DNA from: Prosthecobacter debontii
GTDB lineage: Bacteria > Verrucomicrobiota > Verrucomicrobiia > Chthoniobacterales > Chthoniobacteraceae
DNA length: 54,802 nucleotides
Direction: 5' to 3'
Assembly: GCA_945905735.1 (NCBI GenBank)
Contig: CAMDQC010000014.1
Coordinates: 1-54,802 of the forward strand
Positions 44,959 through 54,658 of this stretch are shown one piece after another. Every line of letters starts with the position of its first letter. Positions within the stretch are counted from its first letter, which is position 1. The notes under the pieces are model-generated. The model ran no database searches. It was not told the origin of the DNA and saw nothing but the letters and a program-made list of their open reading frames with translations. Position numbers and translations under genes: made by a program.

Positions 44959-47900
44959 TCACGGGGTTTGCAGTCGGTAGAATCGCTGTGCGCTGCCGCT
45001 GGTGTCGGTGAATTGCACGGTGGCGTCCGCGTTTGTCGCGGCGTGGGTGGTGAGGGGGAGCCAAGTGCCGGTGGTGAGTGAGTCGCGGTAGGTGATGCGG
45101 TAGGTGCGGCCAGCGAGGGCGGTGTGGGCGAGGGTGACTTGGCCGGTGGCGGTGAGCGTGAGGACGCTGGCGGAGTTGCGCGGGTCGGTGCCGGCGAGGT
45201 ATTCGGCGGCGTTGGGCTGGCCGTCGCCGTCCGTGTCGGTGGTGGCGGCGGTGAGGGTGGGCAATTGGTCGAGGGCGTTCGTTTTCTCCCAGGCGTCGGG
45301 GAGTCCGTCGGCGTCGGTGTCGATGAATGTGAGCGCGGTGCTGACGACGGAGAATGTCTGCGTGCCGGTGACTGCGCCGTGGACATCATAGCCAGTGAGG
45401 GTGACGACGTTTGTGCCGAGGAGGAGGGGCATGGTGGCTGTCCAGTCGTTGAGGGCGGGGAATGTGACATCGACAACGCCGCCGGGGCCGCTGAGCTGGA
45501 CGGTGGCGGAGCCCCACGGGGCGGTGCCGCTGAGGGCGAGCGAGGTGGCGGCGGTGAGGGTGCCGTTTGCGGGGGGGCTGGTGATGGTGAGGGCGGTTTG
45601 GGCGGGGAGTTGGCCGAGGACGTAGGTGCGGCGGTCGCCGATGTAGGTGAGGAGGCTGCTGTAGTCTTGGCCGGGGGTGAAGTTGTCGTAGTGATTGGTC
45701 CAATACGCCATGTAGGTGGTGTTGAAGGTGGTGGCGCAGATGTCCTGCAAGTGGGCGTAGTAGAGGCGGAGGTATTGGGGGCGCTGGAGGACGGTGGTGG
45801 TGATTTGGTCGCCGAAGATGGAGGCGTTGGTGGCCTGGATGAAGGCGAAGTCCCAATCCCACGGGAGGGCGAGGAGGCGACCATCGGCGGGGCGCTGGTA
45901 GAGGTAGAGGTTGTGGTTGTTTCCACGGGTGTAGGCGTCGCCGATGCCGCAGAGGGTCTGAAGGGCGAAGCAGCGCGCCCATTCGCTGCCATCAATGAGG
46001 GGGGCGACGGCGGCATCGAGGGCGGCGCCGGTATTTGAAAATGCCTGGCCAAGGGCGATGACGGCGTCCCAGTCGTCGCGCTCGGTCTGGTTTTCGTGGA
46101 GGAAGAACCAGCGGTAGCTTTCCTTGTCGGGGCCGCGGTTGGTGATGTCGGTGCCGACGACGCTGTCGGGGCTGGGGAGTTTATAGCCGCTGCCGTTGGT
46201 GGTGGTGGGGTAATAGATAAGCTCCATTTTCCAAAGGGAACCGTCGCCGCCGTCGTCAAATGCGCTGTCGAGGTAGTCGCCGTTGTAGCCGCCCAACTGC
46301 ATGAGCGCGGAGCCGGTGTGCGTGGTGCCGGGAACGATGATGCGGACGATGTCGTCGTAGAGGCTGCTGACGCCGCCTGCCGCTGCGATGATGTGTTTGA
46401 CGAGGATTTCGTTTTGCCCGAACGGTGCGCCCGGGTAGCCCCAGTTGCCGCTGCGGTCGAGGGAGACGGAGCTTTTTACGCCGCGAAAGAGCTGCGCGGG
46501 GTCGAACTCGACGCGGTAGCTGACGCGGGAGGTATCCACGCGTCCGCGCTCGCTGCCTTTGAGGCGCATGCCCACGTCGTAGAAGACTTCGCTCTCGTCG
46601 TAGATGACGGTGGCGCGGGTGGCGGCGTTGCTCATCAACTCGGTGTCGGTGAAGAGCGTGGTGCGGTCAGCGGCGGTGAGGATGAGGCGGAAGTTGTGGG
46701 CGAGCGGGAGATTAGCGAGGCTGTCGTTCCAGATGACAAGCGCGCGTGAAGCCGCACCGGCTGCCGGGAAATCTGCGGTGACTGCGAGGCCGTCGGTCGC
46801 GCGGACGTAGAACTGCGCGATGGCTCCGGCGCTTTGTCCGGGGAGGGCGGCGCTCCATTTGCCGCCGGCGAGAGTCATCGCCACGGAGGAAAACGAGCCG
46901 CCATTCACCGAGTAGAAAAGCGTCGCCCCGCTGACGCCGCCGGGGTCCGCAGCCTCGACGCTCACGGTCACGTTTTGCGCCACTGCCGGGACGACGGGCG
47001 CATGGCGGAGGTTGCGGAAGGTCGGGCCGATGTTCGCGGAGGCGCGGGAGTTTACCGTGCCGGGTGTGCCGCTGAGCGTGGAAACGGCGAGCGCGGTGAG
47101 GCGGGCGACGCGGTTGTGGTAGAGGCGGGTGTGGAGTTGGCGGGAGCCGCTGATGACTTTTGCGCGGAAGGAGATTTCGTATTCGCGGCCATTCACGATG
47201 GGCGTGTTGCCGGTGTACGTGGCCTCGATGTGGTTGTGCATGTGCTCCATACCGCCGGTCGCGCGGAGGCGAAGCACTTGGTTGCCCGGATTGCCGGGCT
47301 CCGGCTCTACGGCGCTGGTTTTGTGGGTGCCGAGAAAGCGCCAGCCGGTCGCGCCGCTGGAGAAGTTGCCGTTCGTGATCTTCTGCACGGGCGCTGTGGC
47401 AGGTGATTCGATGACGCTCACGTCGTCCACGAGACACTCGCCGGAATCGAGCAGGCCGAGCGCGAGTTCGTTCCATTGCGTCGGCCCGTCATCTGCGGCG
47501 GCGGTGAGTCGGTAGGTGTAAGTCTGCCACGAGGAACGCGCGCTTTCATCACTCGCCGCCCACGCCTCGGCGATGGAATTATCCGCGCCCGCATGGCGCA
47601 GCTCCATCGATGAGCCGCCGCCGTCCGCCAGCCCCGGCCAGCGCCCGCCGTCGAAATACTCGACGGTGTCCGCCTTGTTCCCCACCGCGTCCTTTAGCAC
47701 GACCTTGTCCCCACCGCGACCGAGCTTGTTGGCAAACGGTCCGAGCACCGCGATGCCGGGAAACTTCGCAAGCAGCGCAGCCGGGTCTTTCGCCACGACG
47801 AGGTAGCCGCCCGCCGCGAGGGTGGTGGCGTTTGGAAATGCGAAGTCCACGCCGTTGTCGAGCCGCCAGCCGGTGAGGTCAACGGGTGCGCCGCTTTTGT

Positions 47901-50097
47901 TGTGGAGCTCCACCCATTGCTCGGTGCTCTCGGCGAAAACCATCGCCGGAGAGAGGGTCTCGGTGGCGGTGAGTTCGAGGCCGAAGAGCACATCGTTTGC
48001 GCCGGTGCTTTGATGCACCTCCACGGCGAGCACATTGCTGCCGCCGAGCAACGCCGCAGCGGGCACGCTGATGGTTCCGGTGAATGCTTGAGCGGTCACA
48101 TCGCTACTCGCGGGAGTCGTGTAGCCGACCGCTCCGGCGGGCATGTTGTGCCGGTAAAGTTCCTGCCCGTTCAGCCACACTACCGCGCCGTCGTCCACAG
48201 CCAGATTCAGCGCCAGCGCGGTGTTCGTTGGATTGCCGGTGAAACTGAAGCTGCGGCGGAAGTAGTGCGTCGCCGGTCCCGCCGTGAGCGAAGTATTGCG
48301 AGGGCCGGGCGCATTTCCCGCAGCGAAGTGCGCGGCGACCCGCGTGCTGCTCAGTGGCTTGTTGTAGAGCGCGACCTCGTCGATGACGTAGCTGCCGCTC
48401 GCTGGTTCGCGGTTGTCGTAGCCGATGAAGACCGTGTTGTTTCCCGTGCTGCCCGCAGCGGGGACGTTGCGCGTGATGGTCGCTGTGCGGTCGGCGACGC
48501 CGTTGAAATAGATCACGCCGTTGTTTGTCGTGTTCACCGCGTCCCACGTCGTGACGACGTGATACGTCTGCCCGACGGCGAGTGCGGCGTTGCTGTCGAG
48601 CGAGACAGGCGAGTTGCCGAAGCTGTAGTGCGGGCGGATGATGCGGCCTGCGGAGAGGTAGTTCATCATGAAGAAATCGCCGCCGCTCTCCCCATCGCCG
48701 ACGAGGTTCATGAATCCCGCGGGGCTGGAGAGAATCTTCACCCAAAACTCCACCGTGTAGCCCTGTGCGCCAATTTTCTCAAAGCCCGGAACTGTCACGC
48801 GATTCGCGCCGGTGAGTGTGATGGCCTTGCTCGTCGGCGAGGCTCCGACAATCGGTGTGCTGCCGAGCGTAACTCCCGCCGTCGCTGTGCCCGTGAGGCT
48901 GTTCCCGCTGCTGTCCGCAATGCTTGCGGTGGCGTCGTCCATTTTCCAATACGCAATCGGCGCGTCTGCCAGCACCTCGCCGGAGTAGCTGCCCGCGCCC
49001 ACGCTGGCAAAGAGGCCAGCGCCCGAAGACCACGCGCTGTCATCGTAGCCCGGCTGCCGCCAAGCGGTGCCGAGGTCGGCACCGGATTGGTTGCTTTTCC
49101 ACGTCGCGGCAAATGCGGATGGCGTCGTAGCCTGCGTCACAGCGGGCTGCGGGAGCGTGGGTCGCCCGTGGTAAAAAATCTCGTTAATCAGCACCGCATC
49201 GCTGAATGCAAAAGTGTTCGCAGTCCCCGGTGTTGCCGCTGTTGGAAAAGCCCATTCGCCCAGCGAGGAAACCCGCGCCCGTGGCACAGCCTGCACACCC
49301 ACCGCATCGAGCACCTGTGTGCCGCTCGCCGAACGCAGTGCAAAGCGGTCGCCGGCCAGCGTCGTCACGCCGAGGGTCGCCGCGGAAAATGAAACGAGTG
49401 CGCCGGGAGTCAGCGTCTGCGAGGGAATCGTATAGCTCGTCACGCCGCCGGAGTAACGCGCGAGCGACATTCCGCCAAGGTCCACATTCGCCGCGCCGTG
49501 GTTTGTCAGTTCGATAAAGAAACCCGCTCCCGCAGCGCCGACTTCGTTGATGGAGACGCTCGCCGCAGCCGAGCCGGGGAAATTCGGCGCGCCCGGCGTC
49601 CCATTCACCTGCGCACTCTGCGCCCACGAATCCGCGCGGTCGCTCCCGAGATTCGGCGCACGCTTCGCCACGGAGGTTCCCGCGCCATCTGCGGATGCAG
49701 GCCACGCGTCATCCGTGCCGTAGCTTACTTCATCCATCACGCGGTCGCTATTGTCCCAAAGCTCCAGCTTCTCGCCTGAGTTCGACAGCCGTCCGGTGAA
49801 CGGCCCGAGCACGCCCGTCAGCCCCGGCGTCGCCGTTATCAGCGCACCCGGATTCACCGCCACGACGAGGTGTCCGCGTCCGGCGATGCGTGTGCCTGCG
49901 GGGAATGTGAAGCCCACGCCATTCGCGAGCTTCCAGCCCGAGATGTCCACATCCATCGCCTGCTGGTTGTGCAGTTCCACCCACTCCATCGCCGGCTCGC
50001 TCGCCGCCGGATGATACATCACTTCGTTGAACACGACGACGCTGTCAGCGAGCGCACCCACCGCGAAGAGCAGGAGAAGTGAGAGAATCCGGGACAT
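44959..50097 (-). CDS. Giant exported protein with lamin-tail, LamG-like and CotH domains
   Basis: A 1712-residue secreted protein. Signal peptide MSRILSLLLLFAVGALA, then lamin-tail domains (LTD) starting near residues 23 (FNEVMYHPAASEPAMEWVEL), 185, 302 and 725 (EQWVELHNKSGAPVDLTGW). A LamG-like jelly roll lies at about 382-595 (YWKMDDATASIADSSGN). The CotH kinase-like domain is at about 1129-1440, ending in LALPWDWDFAF. Ig-like and thrombospondin type 3 calcium repeats (DTDADGLPDAWE, DTDGDGQPNAAEY) follow near 1595-1625. CotH proteins of spores phosphorylate coat proteins; the role in Verrucomicrobia is unknown. The ATG at 50097 was chosen over an in-frame start at 50451, for the signal peptide. 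It lies 19 bp after the PEP-CTERM gene, same operon. Confidence 0.92.
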   Translation of the reverse strand: MSRILSLLLLFAVGALADSVVVFNEVMYHPAASEPAMEWVELHNQQAMDVDISGWKLANGVGFTFPAGTRIAGRGHLVVAVNPGALITATPGLTGVLGPFTGRLSNSGEKLELWDNSDRVMDEVSYGTDDAWPASADGAGTSVAKRAPNLGSDRADSWAQSAQVNGTPGAPNFPGSAAASVSINEVGAAGAGFFIELTNHGAANVDLGGMSLARYSGGVTSYTIPSQTLTPGALVSFSAATLGVTTLAGDRFALRSASGTQVLDAVGVQAVPRARVSSLGEWAFPTAATPGTANTFAFSDAVLINEIFYHGRPTLPQPAVTQATTPSAFAATWKSNQSGADLGTAWRQPGYDDSAWSSGAGLFASVGAGSYSGEVLADAPIAYWKMDDATASIADSSGNSLTGTATAGVTLGSTPIVGASPTSKAITLTGANRVTVPGFEKIGAQGYTVEFWVKILSSPAGFMNLVGDGESGGDFFMMNYLSAGRIIRPHYSFGNSPVSLDSNAALAVGQTYHVVTTWDAVNTTNNGVIYFNGVADRTATITRNVPAAGSTGNNTVFIGYDNREPASGSYVIDEVALYNKPLSSTRVAAHFAAGNAPGPRNTSLTAGPATHYFRRSFSFTGNPTNTALALNLAVDDGAVVWLNGQELYRHNMPAGAVGYTTPASSDVTAQAFTGTISVPAAALLGGSNVLAVEVHQSTGANDVLFGLELTATETLSPAMVFAESTEQWVELHNKSGAPVDLTGWRLDNGVDFAFPNATTLAAGGYLVVAKDPAALLAKFPGIAVLGPFANKLGRGGDKVVLKDAVGNKADTVEYFDGGRWPGLADGGGSSMELRHAGADNSIAEAWAASDESARSSWQTYTYRLTAAADDGPTQWNELALGLLDSGECLVDDVSVIESPATAPVQKITNGNFSSGATGWRFLGTHKTSAVEPEPGNPGNQVLRLRATGGMEHMHNHIEATYTGNTPIVNGREYEISFRAKVISGSRQLHTRLYHNRVARLTALAVSTLSGTPGTVNSRASANIGPTFRNLRHAPVVPAVAQNVTVSVEAADPGGVSGATLFYSVNGGSFSSVAMTLAGGKWSAALPGQSAGAIAQFYVRATDGLAVTADFPAAGAASRALVIWNDSLANLPLAHNFRLILTAADRTTLFTDTELMSNAATRATVIYDESEVFYDVGMRLKGSERGRVDTSRVSYRVEFDPAQLFRGVKSSVSLDRSGNWGYPGAPFGQNEILVKHIIAAAGGVSSLYDDIVRIIVPGTTHTGSALMQLGGYNGDYLDSAFDDGGDGSLWKMELIYYPTTTNGSGYKLPSPDSVVGTDITNRGPDKESYRWFFLHENQTERDDWDAVIALGQAFSNTGAALDAAVAPLIDGSEWARCFALQTLCGIGDAYTRGNNHNLYLYQRPADGRLLALPWDWDFAFIQATNASIFGDQITTTVLQRPQYLRLYYAHLQDICATTFNTTYMAYWTNHYDNFTPGQDYSSLLTYIGDRRTYVLGQLPAQTALTITSPPANGTLTAATSLALSGTAPWGSATVQLSGPGGVVDVTFPALNDWTATMPLLLGTNVVTLTGYDVHGAVTGTQTFSVVSTALTFIDTDADGLPDAWEKTNALDQLPTLTAATTDTDGDGQPNAAEYLAGTDPRNSASVLTLTATGQVTLAHTALAGRTYRITYRDSLTTGTWLPLTTHAATNADATVQFTDTSGSAQRFYRLQTP

Positions 50098-50116
50098 CAA
50101 AGAGGAGCCCCGTGAT

Positions 50117-53100
50117 TTATGCGCGACGGCGGCGGAATGCGGCGAGAATGCCAAGCCCGCTGAGCAGCGAAATGACTGCGCCGGGCTCCGGTACCACGGC
50201 GATGCTGCCGTCCGTGGCCAGCGCGCTGGTGTCCCATGTGTAGTCGAGCGTGAGCGACGGCAGATTGAGCGTGGCGAACGAACCGGCGAAGCTCGCGGCA
50301 TCGAACAAATTGAACGAATCGCCGGGCGTAAGCGTGTTGCCGGTGGCGGTGACATTGAGTGTGCCGCCAAGCGTGAGTGCGCCGGTGACGCTGGCGAGAT
50401 CCGAGCTGAGCGTGAAGCCGCTCTTGTTGAGTTCAAAAGCCGCCGTTCCACCGAGTGCGAGCGTGCCGCTGACGTTCAGCGTCCCGATGCTCGTTCCGGG
50501 CGCGAAGGTGCCGCCGCTATTCACCGTCGTCGCGCCGACCGTGCCGCCGCTGCCGCCGAGGGTTCCGCCGTCCACCGTCACGGTGCTGCCGCTGATGCTG
50601 CCCGAGACGAGCAGCGTGCCGGAGGTGATGCGCGTTGCCCCCGTGTTTGTATTTACGCCACTCAGAACCAGCGTGCCTGCGCCCACCTTTGTCAGCGCGG
50701 TCGGGCCTGTTCCGGAGTCAAAGCTGTCCGCGATTGCTCCGGAGAATTCGGTGTTCGTGTTGTCGCCGCCGACTTTCAGCGTGTGAACGCCCGCCGCTTC
50801 ACCTCGGACGGTTCCACTGCCGGACAGCGAACCGATCGCCACGGTCGTCGATGCTCCGGCGCTATAAAGAGTGAGCAAGCCGTTGCCGCTCAATGTTACC
50901 GGCGAACCGAGGCCGTTCAGCCCTGCGCCGAATGGCGTGCCATCGACTCCCGAGTTGTAGTAGTTTGCCTGCAATTCGCTGTTCGCCTCGACCACGGTCG
51001 GGCCGGTGTACCCCGCGCTCCCGACGATCAGGAATCGTGCGCCAGCCGTTTCTACAGTGAGCCCGCCGCTGCCGTTGATGCTGCTTCCATCGAGGTGTGC
51101 GAAAGCGCGTCCCGCACCGATCGCGAGCTGCACTTTTCCGCCGCCGGGATTTAGAAAGAGCCCTTTCTTTCCGGAGTCGGGCAGGAATTGCGGTCCAAAA
51201 TAACGAAGCGTGCCCATGGCGGTAGCGCTACCGAGTGTCACGGGAGAGTTGCTGTTTCCGAGAGGGCCGTCCGTGCCGTTGTTGTTCCAGCCATTTGTGT
51301 TCAGCGTGCCTTCCTCAACGGTCAGCGAGCCTGTGTATGTATTCACCCCGGTGAGGGTGAACGTCCCGTTCCCGGTCTTCGTGATACTTCCCGCGCTGGC
51401 GCCGTTCGCGATGATGCCCGGAATCGTGTGCGACCCGACCGAGTGCAAACCCGTATTGCCGCTCACGTTGAAGCCGACATTTGCAGAGACTGTGGTCGGC
51501 ACATCGGGATACGTGAGCTGGAATTTACCGCCGCTGTTGATCGTGATGAAATCCGGCACCAACGCCACGCCGAAGGTGCCGATCTGCAAAGTGCCGCCGC
51601 CCTCTTTGATGAGATTGCCGCCGTTCGACTGGAAGCGGTTGAACCCACCTGCGAAATTCAGCGTCGAGCCCGTGATGACATCGATGGTGTTGTTGCCCGA
51701 GACCAAGTTCACGCCGCGCAAATCCCCGCTGGCAGTTGCACCGGTATAGTTAATCCGCCCGCCATTCATCTGGATGAACGTCGTCGCAGCAGCTCCCGGA
51801 TTGTTCCCAGCAGTTCCCCACGGGCCTGCGACGCCCGAGAGATTCCACGATGGCACGCTGATCCCGCCGCCGTTGATCGTCACGAGGCCGTTGTGCGAGT
51901 TTGCACCGGAGAGTGTGAGTGCGCCGTTGCCGATCTTGGTCAAATTGCCGCCGCCGCCGGAAAGAACACCGGCAAACACGGTCGATGTGTTGTCGCCGCC
52001 CACAGTGAGCGCCTTCGCCCCGAGGACGACGGAAGAGCCGCTCACTCCCGCGAGCGAACCGACCGTTTCGTCGCTCGCAGTGATACCGGAGATATTCAGG
52101 ACCGATGTCGCACCGGAGACATTCACCGCCGAAGTGTCCGCAATCGCCCCCGCACCGCTCAGCGTCAGCGTTCCACCGCTAATCGTGGTCGCGCCGCTGT
52201 AGGTATTCGCACCCGTCAGCGCGAGGACACCGTTACCCGATTTTGTGATTCCGCCCGCACTTGCGCCGTCGGAAATCACACCGGGAATCGTGTGTGTAGC
52301 CGCAGGAATCGAGAAGCCCGCAGTCCCCACCACTTTGAAGCCCACGTTTGCATTCACCGTGGAACCACCGCCAAAGGATAACTGGAATGTCGCGCCGTTA
52401 TTGATCGTGATGAAATCTGCCACAGGAGCTGCGGGAGACGGCATACTTCCGCCGCCGAACCATTCGAGCGTCCCGGCATTGAGGGTCACTTTTCCGGTGA
52501 AAATGTTGTTCGCGATTCCGTCGGTGCCAAGTTGCAAGGTGCCACCGCCTTCCTTGGTGAGGTTGCCTCCGTTTGACTGGAATGTATTGAAGCCGCCGCC
52601 TGCGAAATTGAGCGTCGAGCCCGTAATAATGTCGATCGTGTTGTTGCCCGACGCGAGATTCACCCCGCGCAAATTGCCTGTTGCTGATGGACCGGTGTAG
52701 TTGATGCGCCCGCCATTCATCTGGATGAACGTCGTCGCCGGTGCCCCGGTATTATTCGCCACCGCTCCCCACGGGCCCGCGGCACCGGAGAGATTCCACG
52801 ACGGCACGCTGACCGCACCGCCGTTGATTGTCATGAGTCCGGTGTGGGAGTTTGCACCGGAGAGCGTCAGCGTGCCGGTGCCCACTTTTGTCACCGCGAC
52901 CGGGCCACCGTTGTTTTGGAAAATGCCCGAGAATGCGGTGCTCGTATCATCGCCACCAATTTTGAATGTGTGAGTGCCTCCGCCTTCACCCTGCACCGTG
53001 CCCCCACCCGCCAAGGAGCCGAGCGCAATGGTCCGCGTGTTATTAAAACTAAAAAACGTGAGTAGGCCGCCCGCGTTCACCGTCACCGCCGAGCCGAGCC

Positions 53101-54592
53101 CGTTTGCGCCCGAGCCAAACGGCGTGCCGTCGCCTGCGACGTCGTAGTTCGTCTGCAATTCGCTGCCCGCAGCAACCACAGTCGGCCCCGTGTATGGAGC
53201 GCTGCCCACCACGATGAACCGCGACGTGGCACCGCCCGCGAACGTATCCACGGTGAGCCCGCCGCTGCCAGTAATCCTGTCACCGTTGATGTGGATGAAG
53301 TTCCCGCCGCGATTTCCCGCCGAATACACCATCTCCACTTTCCCGCCGCCGGCAGCGAGACTCAGTGGCTTGATCGTTGCGGGCACATTGTTCGAGCCTC
53401 CGCCCGTAAAACGCAGCGTGCCCTGGGTCGTCGCGCTTCCGAGGGTCACCGGCAGCGTGCTGTTCCCGAGCGGGCCGTTCGTGCTGCTGTTGTTCCAGTT
53501 TGCGGTGCTCAGGGTTCCCTCGGCGACCGTCAGCGCGCCGGTGAATGAATTGGCGCCCCCCAAGGTCAGCGTGCCGTTTCCTGTCTTCGTCAGCTTTCCG
53601 CTGCCTGTGCTGTTTTGCAGCGCGCCGCTGATGCTCGTATTCCCCGAGCCGCCCACCGTCAGCGTCTGGTTCTTCAAATCAAACGTCCCGCCGGTGAAAG
53701 CGAGCGTCCCGCCCGCAGTCGCGCTCGTCGTCAAGTCCGCGTCCAGAAACACACCGCCCGAGAGCGTATTCGTCCCGCTCGTATTCTGCGAAGCAATCGT
53801 CCGCACGCCCTGCGACCCGCTCGCCGATGGACGCACCACCAGCGTGCTCGCCAGCGTCTGCCCGCCCGCAGTCGCCGTCAGGCTCACCGTCGCCGCGCCG
53901 CTATTCGTCGCCGTGCCGCCGATCCGGATGATGCTCCCGTTCACCGAGCCACCCGTTGCGAAAACCAGCGTCCCCGCATTCACCAGCGTATCGCCCGTGT
54001 AAGTATGTGCGCTTTGGAAAACCACAGTGTTCGCCTGCTCGATGGCAAACGACCCGCCCTGCGAAATCACCGTCCCTGCCCCGAATGTCACCGTCCGATT
54101 GTTGCCGCCATAGACGTGCAGCGCGTTACCGTTCGTGAAGACATTCGCGCTATTGATCAGCAGATCGCCGTTCACCGGATTGAACTCACCCGTGCCCGCC
54201 TGGCCCGCATTGATTGCCAGACTCGCCAGCGAAACCGTCTGCGTCACCGTGCTGTAGTTCTCAATCTTTCCGAAAAGATCGATGGCATTCCCGCCCACAT
54301 TAAACTGCCCCGCCGTTGCCGCGAAGAACAGCGAATGAAAATCATCAAACGCCGTGTAGTTGTTGAAAGGAGTCAGGCGCGTCGTTCCGTCAAACGTCAA
54401 ATCTACCGTCGGACCGACCGGCGGCGGCCCGTCCGGGCTCCAGTTCGCGCCCGTCCCCCAATTGTCGTCTGCTCCGCCGCCATCCCAGATGACTCCCGCG
54501 TTTGCAGGCACGATCAAGAAGGGTGAAAGGAGCGCGATGCTGGTGAGAAGGATGGAACGCGGGGCTCTGAAGAAAGGTGGAGTCATGTTCAT
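50117..54592 (-). CDS. Giant autotransporter-repeat protein with PEP-CTERM sorting signal
   Basis: A 1491-residue surface protein. The N-terminus is a signal peptide (RSILLTSIALLSPFLIVPANA) followed by GVIWDGGGADDNWGTGANW. The body has many beta-helix repeats of the autotransporter-associated type (PATR), such as GTGTLTLSGANSHTG and NTYSGATTISGGTLTLSG. The C-terminus is a PEP-CTERM signal: VPEPGAVISLLSGLGI then an Arg-rich tail (FRRRRA). This is the exosortase sorting signal, so the protein is likely anchored or released at the envelope. No true autotransporter barrel is present. The ATG at 54592 was chosen; 54586 (ATG) and 54622 (GTG) are in frame. The large duplications are listed among the findings. 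Confidence 0.93.
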   Translation of the reverse strand: MNMTPPFFRAPRSILLTSIALLSPFLIVPANAGVIWDGGGADDNWGTGANWSPDGPPPVGPTVDLTFDGTTRLTPFNNYTAFDDFHSLFFAATAGQFNVGGNAIDLFGKIENYSTVTQTVSLASLAINAGQAGTGEFNPVNGDLLINSANVFTNGNALHVYGGNNRTVTFGAGTVISQGGSFAIEQANTVVFQSAHTYTGDTLVNAGTLVFATGGSVNGSIIRIGGTATNSGAATVSLTATAGGQTLASTLVVRPSASGSQGVRTIASQNTSGTNTLSGGVFLDADLTTSATAGGTLAFTGGTFDLKNQTLTVGGSGNTSISGALQNSTGSGKLTKTGNGTLTLGGANSFTGALTVAEGTLSTANWNNSSTNGPLGNSTLPVTLGSATTQGTLRFTGGGSNNVPATIKPLSLAAGGGKVEMVYSAGNRGGNFIHINGDRITGSGGLTVDTFAGGATSRFIVVGSAPYTGPTVVAAGSELQTNYDVAGDGTPFGSGANGLGSAVTVNAGGLLTFFSFNNTRTIALGSLAGGGTVQGEGGGTHTFKIGGDDTSTAFSGIFQNNGGPVAVTKVGTGTLTLSGANSHTGLMTINGGAVSVPSWNLSGAAGPWGAVANNTGAPATTFIQMNGGRINYTGPSATGNLRGVNLASGNNTIDIITGSTLNFAGGGFNTFQSNGGNLTKEGGGTLQLGTDGIANNIFTGKVTLNAGTLEWFGGGSMPSPAAPVADFITINNGATFQLSFGGGSTVNANVGFKVVGTAGFSIPAATHTIPGVISDGASAGGITKSGNGVLALTGANTYSGATTISGGTLTLSGAGAIADTSAVNVSGATSVLNISGITASDETVGSLAGVSGSSVVLGAKALTVGGDNTSTVFAGVLSGGGGNLTKIGNGALTLSGANSHNGLVTINGGGISVPSWNLSGVAGPWGTAGNNPGAAATTFIQMNGGRINYTGATASGDLRGVNLVSGNNTIDVITGSTLNFAGGFNRFQSNGGNLIKEGGGTLQIGTFGVALVPDFITINSGGKFQLTYPDVPTTVSANVGFNVSGNTGLHSVGSHTIPGIIANGASAGSITKTGNGTFTLTGVNTYTGSLTVEEGTLNTNGWNNNGTDGPLGNSNSPVTLGSATAMGTLRYFGPQFLPDSGKKGLFLNPGGGKVQLAIGAGRAFAHLDGSSINGSGGLTVETAGARFLIVGSAGYTGPTVVEANSELQANYYNSGVDGTPFGAGLNGLGSPVTLSGNGLLTLYSAGASTTVAIGSLSGSGTVRGEAAGVHTLKVGGDNTNTEFSGAIADSFDSGTGPTALTKVGAGTLVLSGVNTNTGATRITSGTLLVSGSISGSTVTVDGGTLGGSGGTVGATTVNSGGTFAPGTSIGTLNVSGTLALGGTAAFELNKSGFTLSSDLASVTGALTLGGTLNVTATGNTLTPGDSFNLFDAASFAGSFATLNLPSLTLDYTWDTSALATDGSIAVVPEPGAVISLLSGLGILAAFRRRRA

Positions 54593-54658
54593 GGTGATAT
54601 TCTTAAGGATAGGATGGAGCACTCAATAGCTGAGTTCAAAGGAAGGTAATTACACTAG

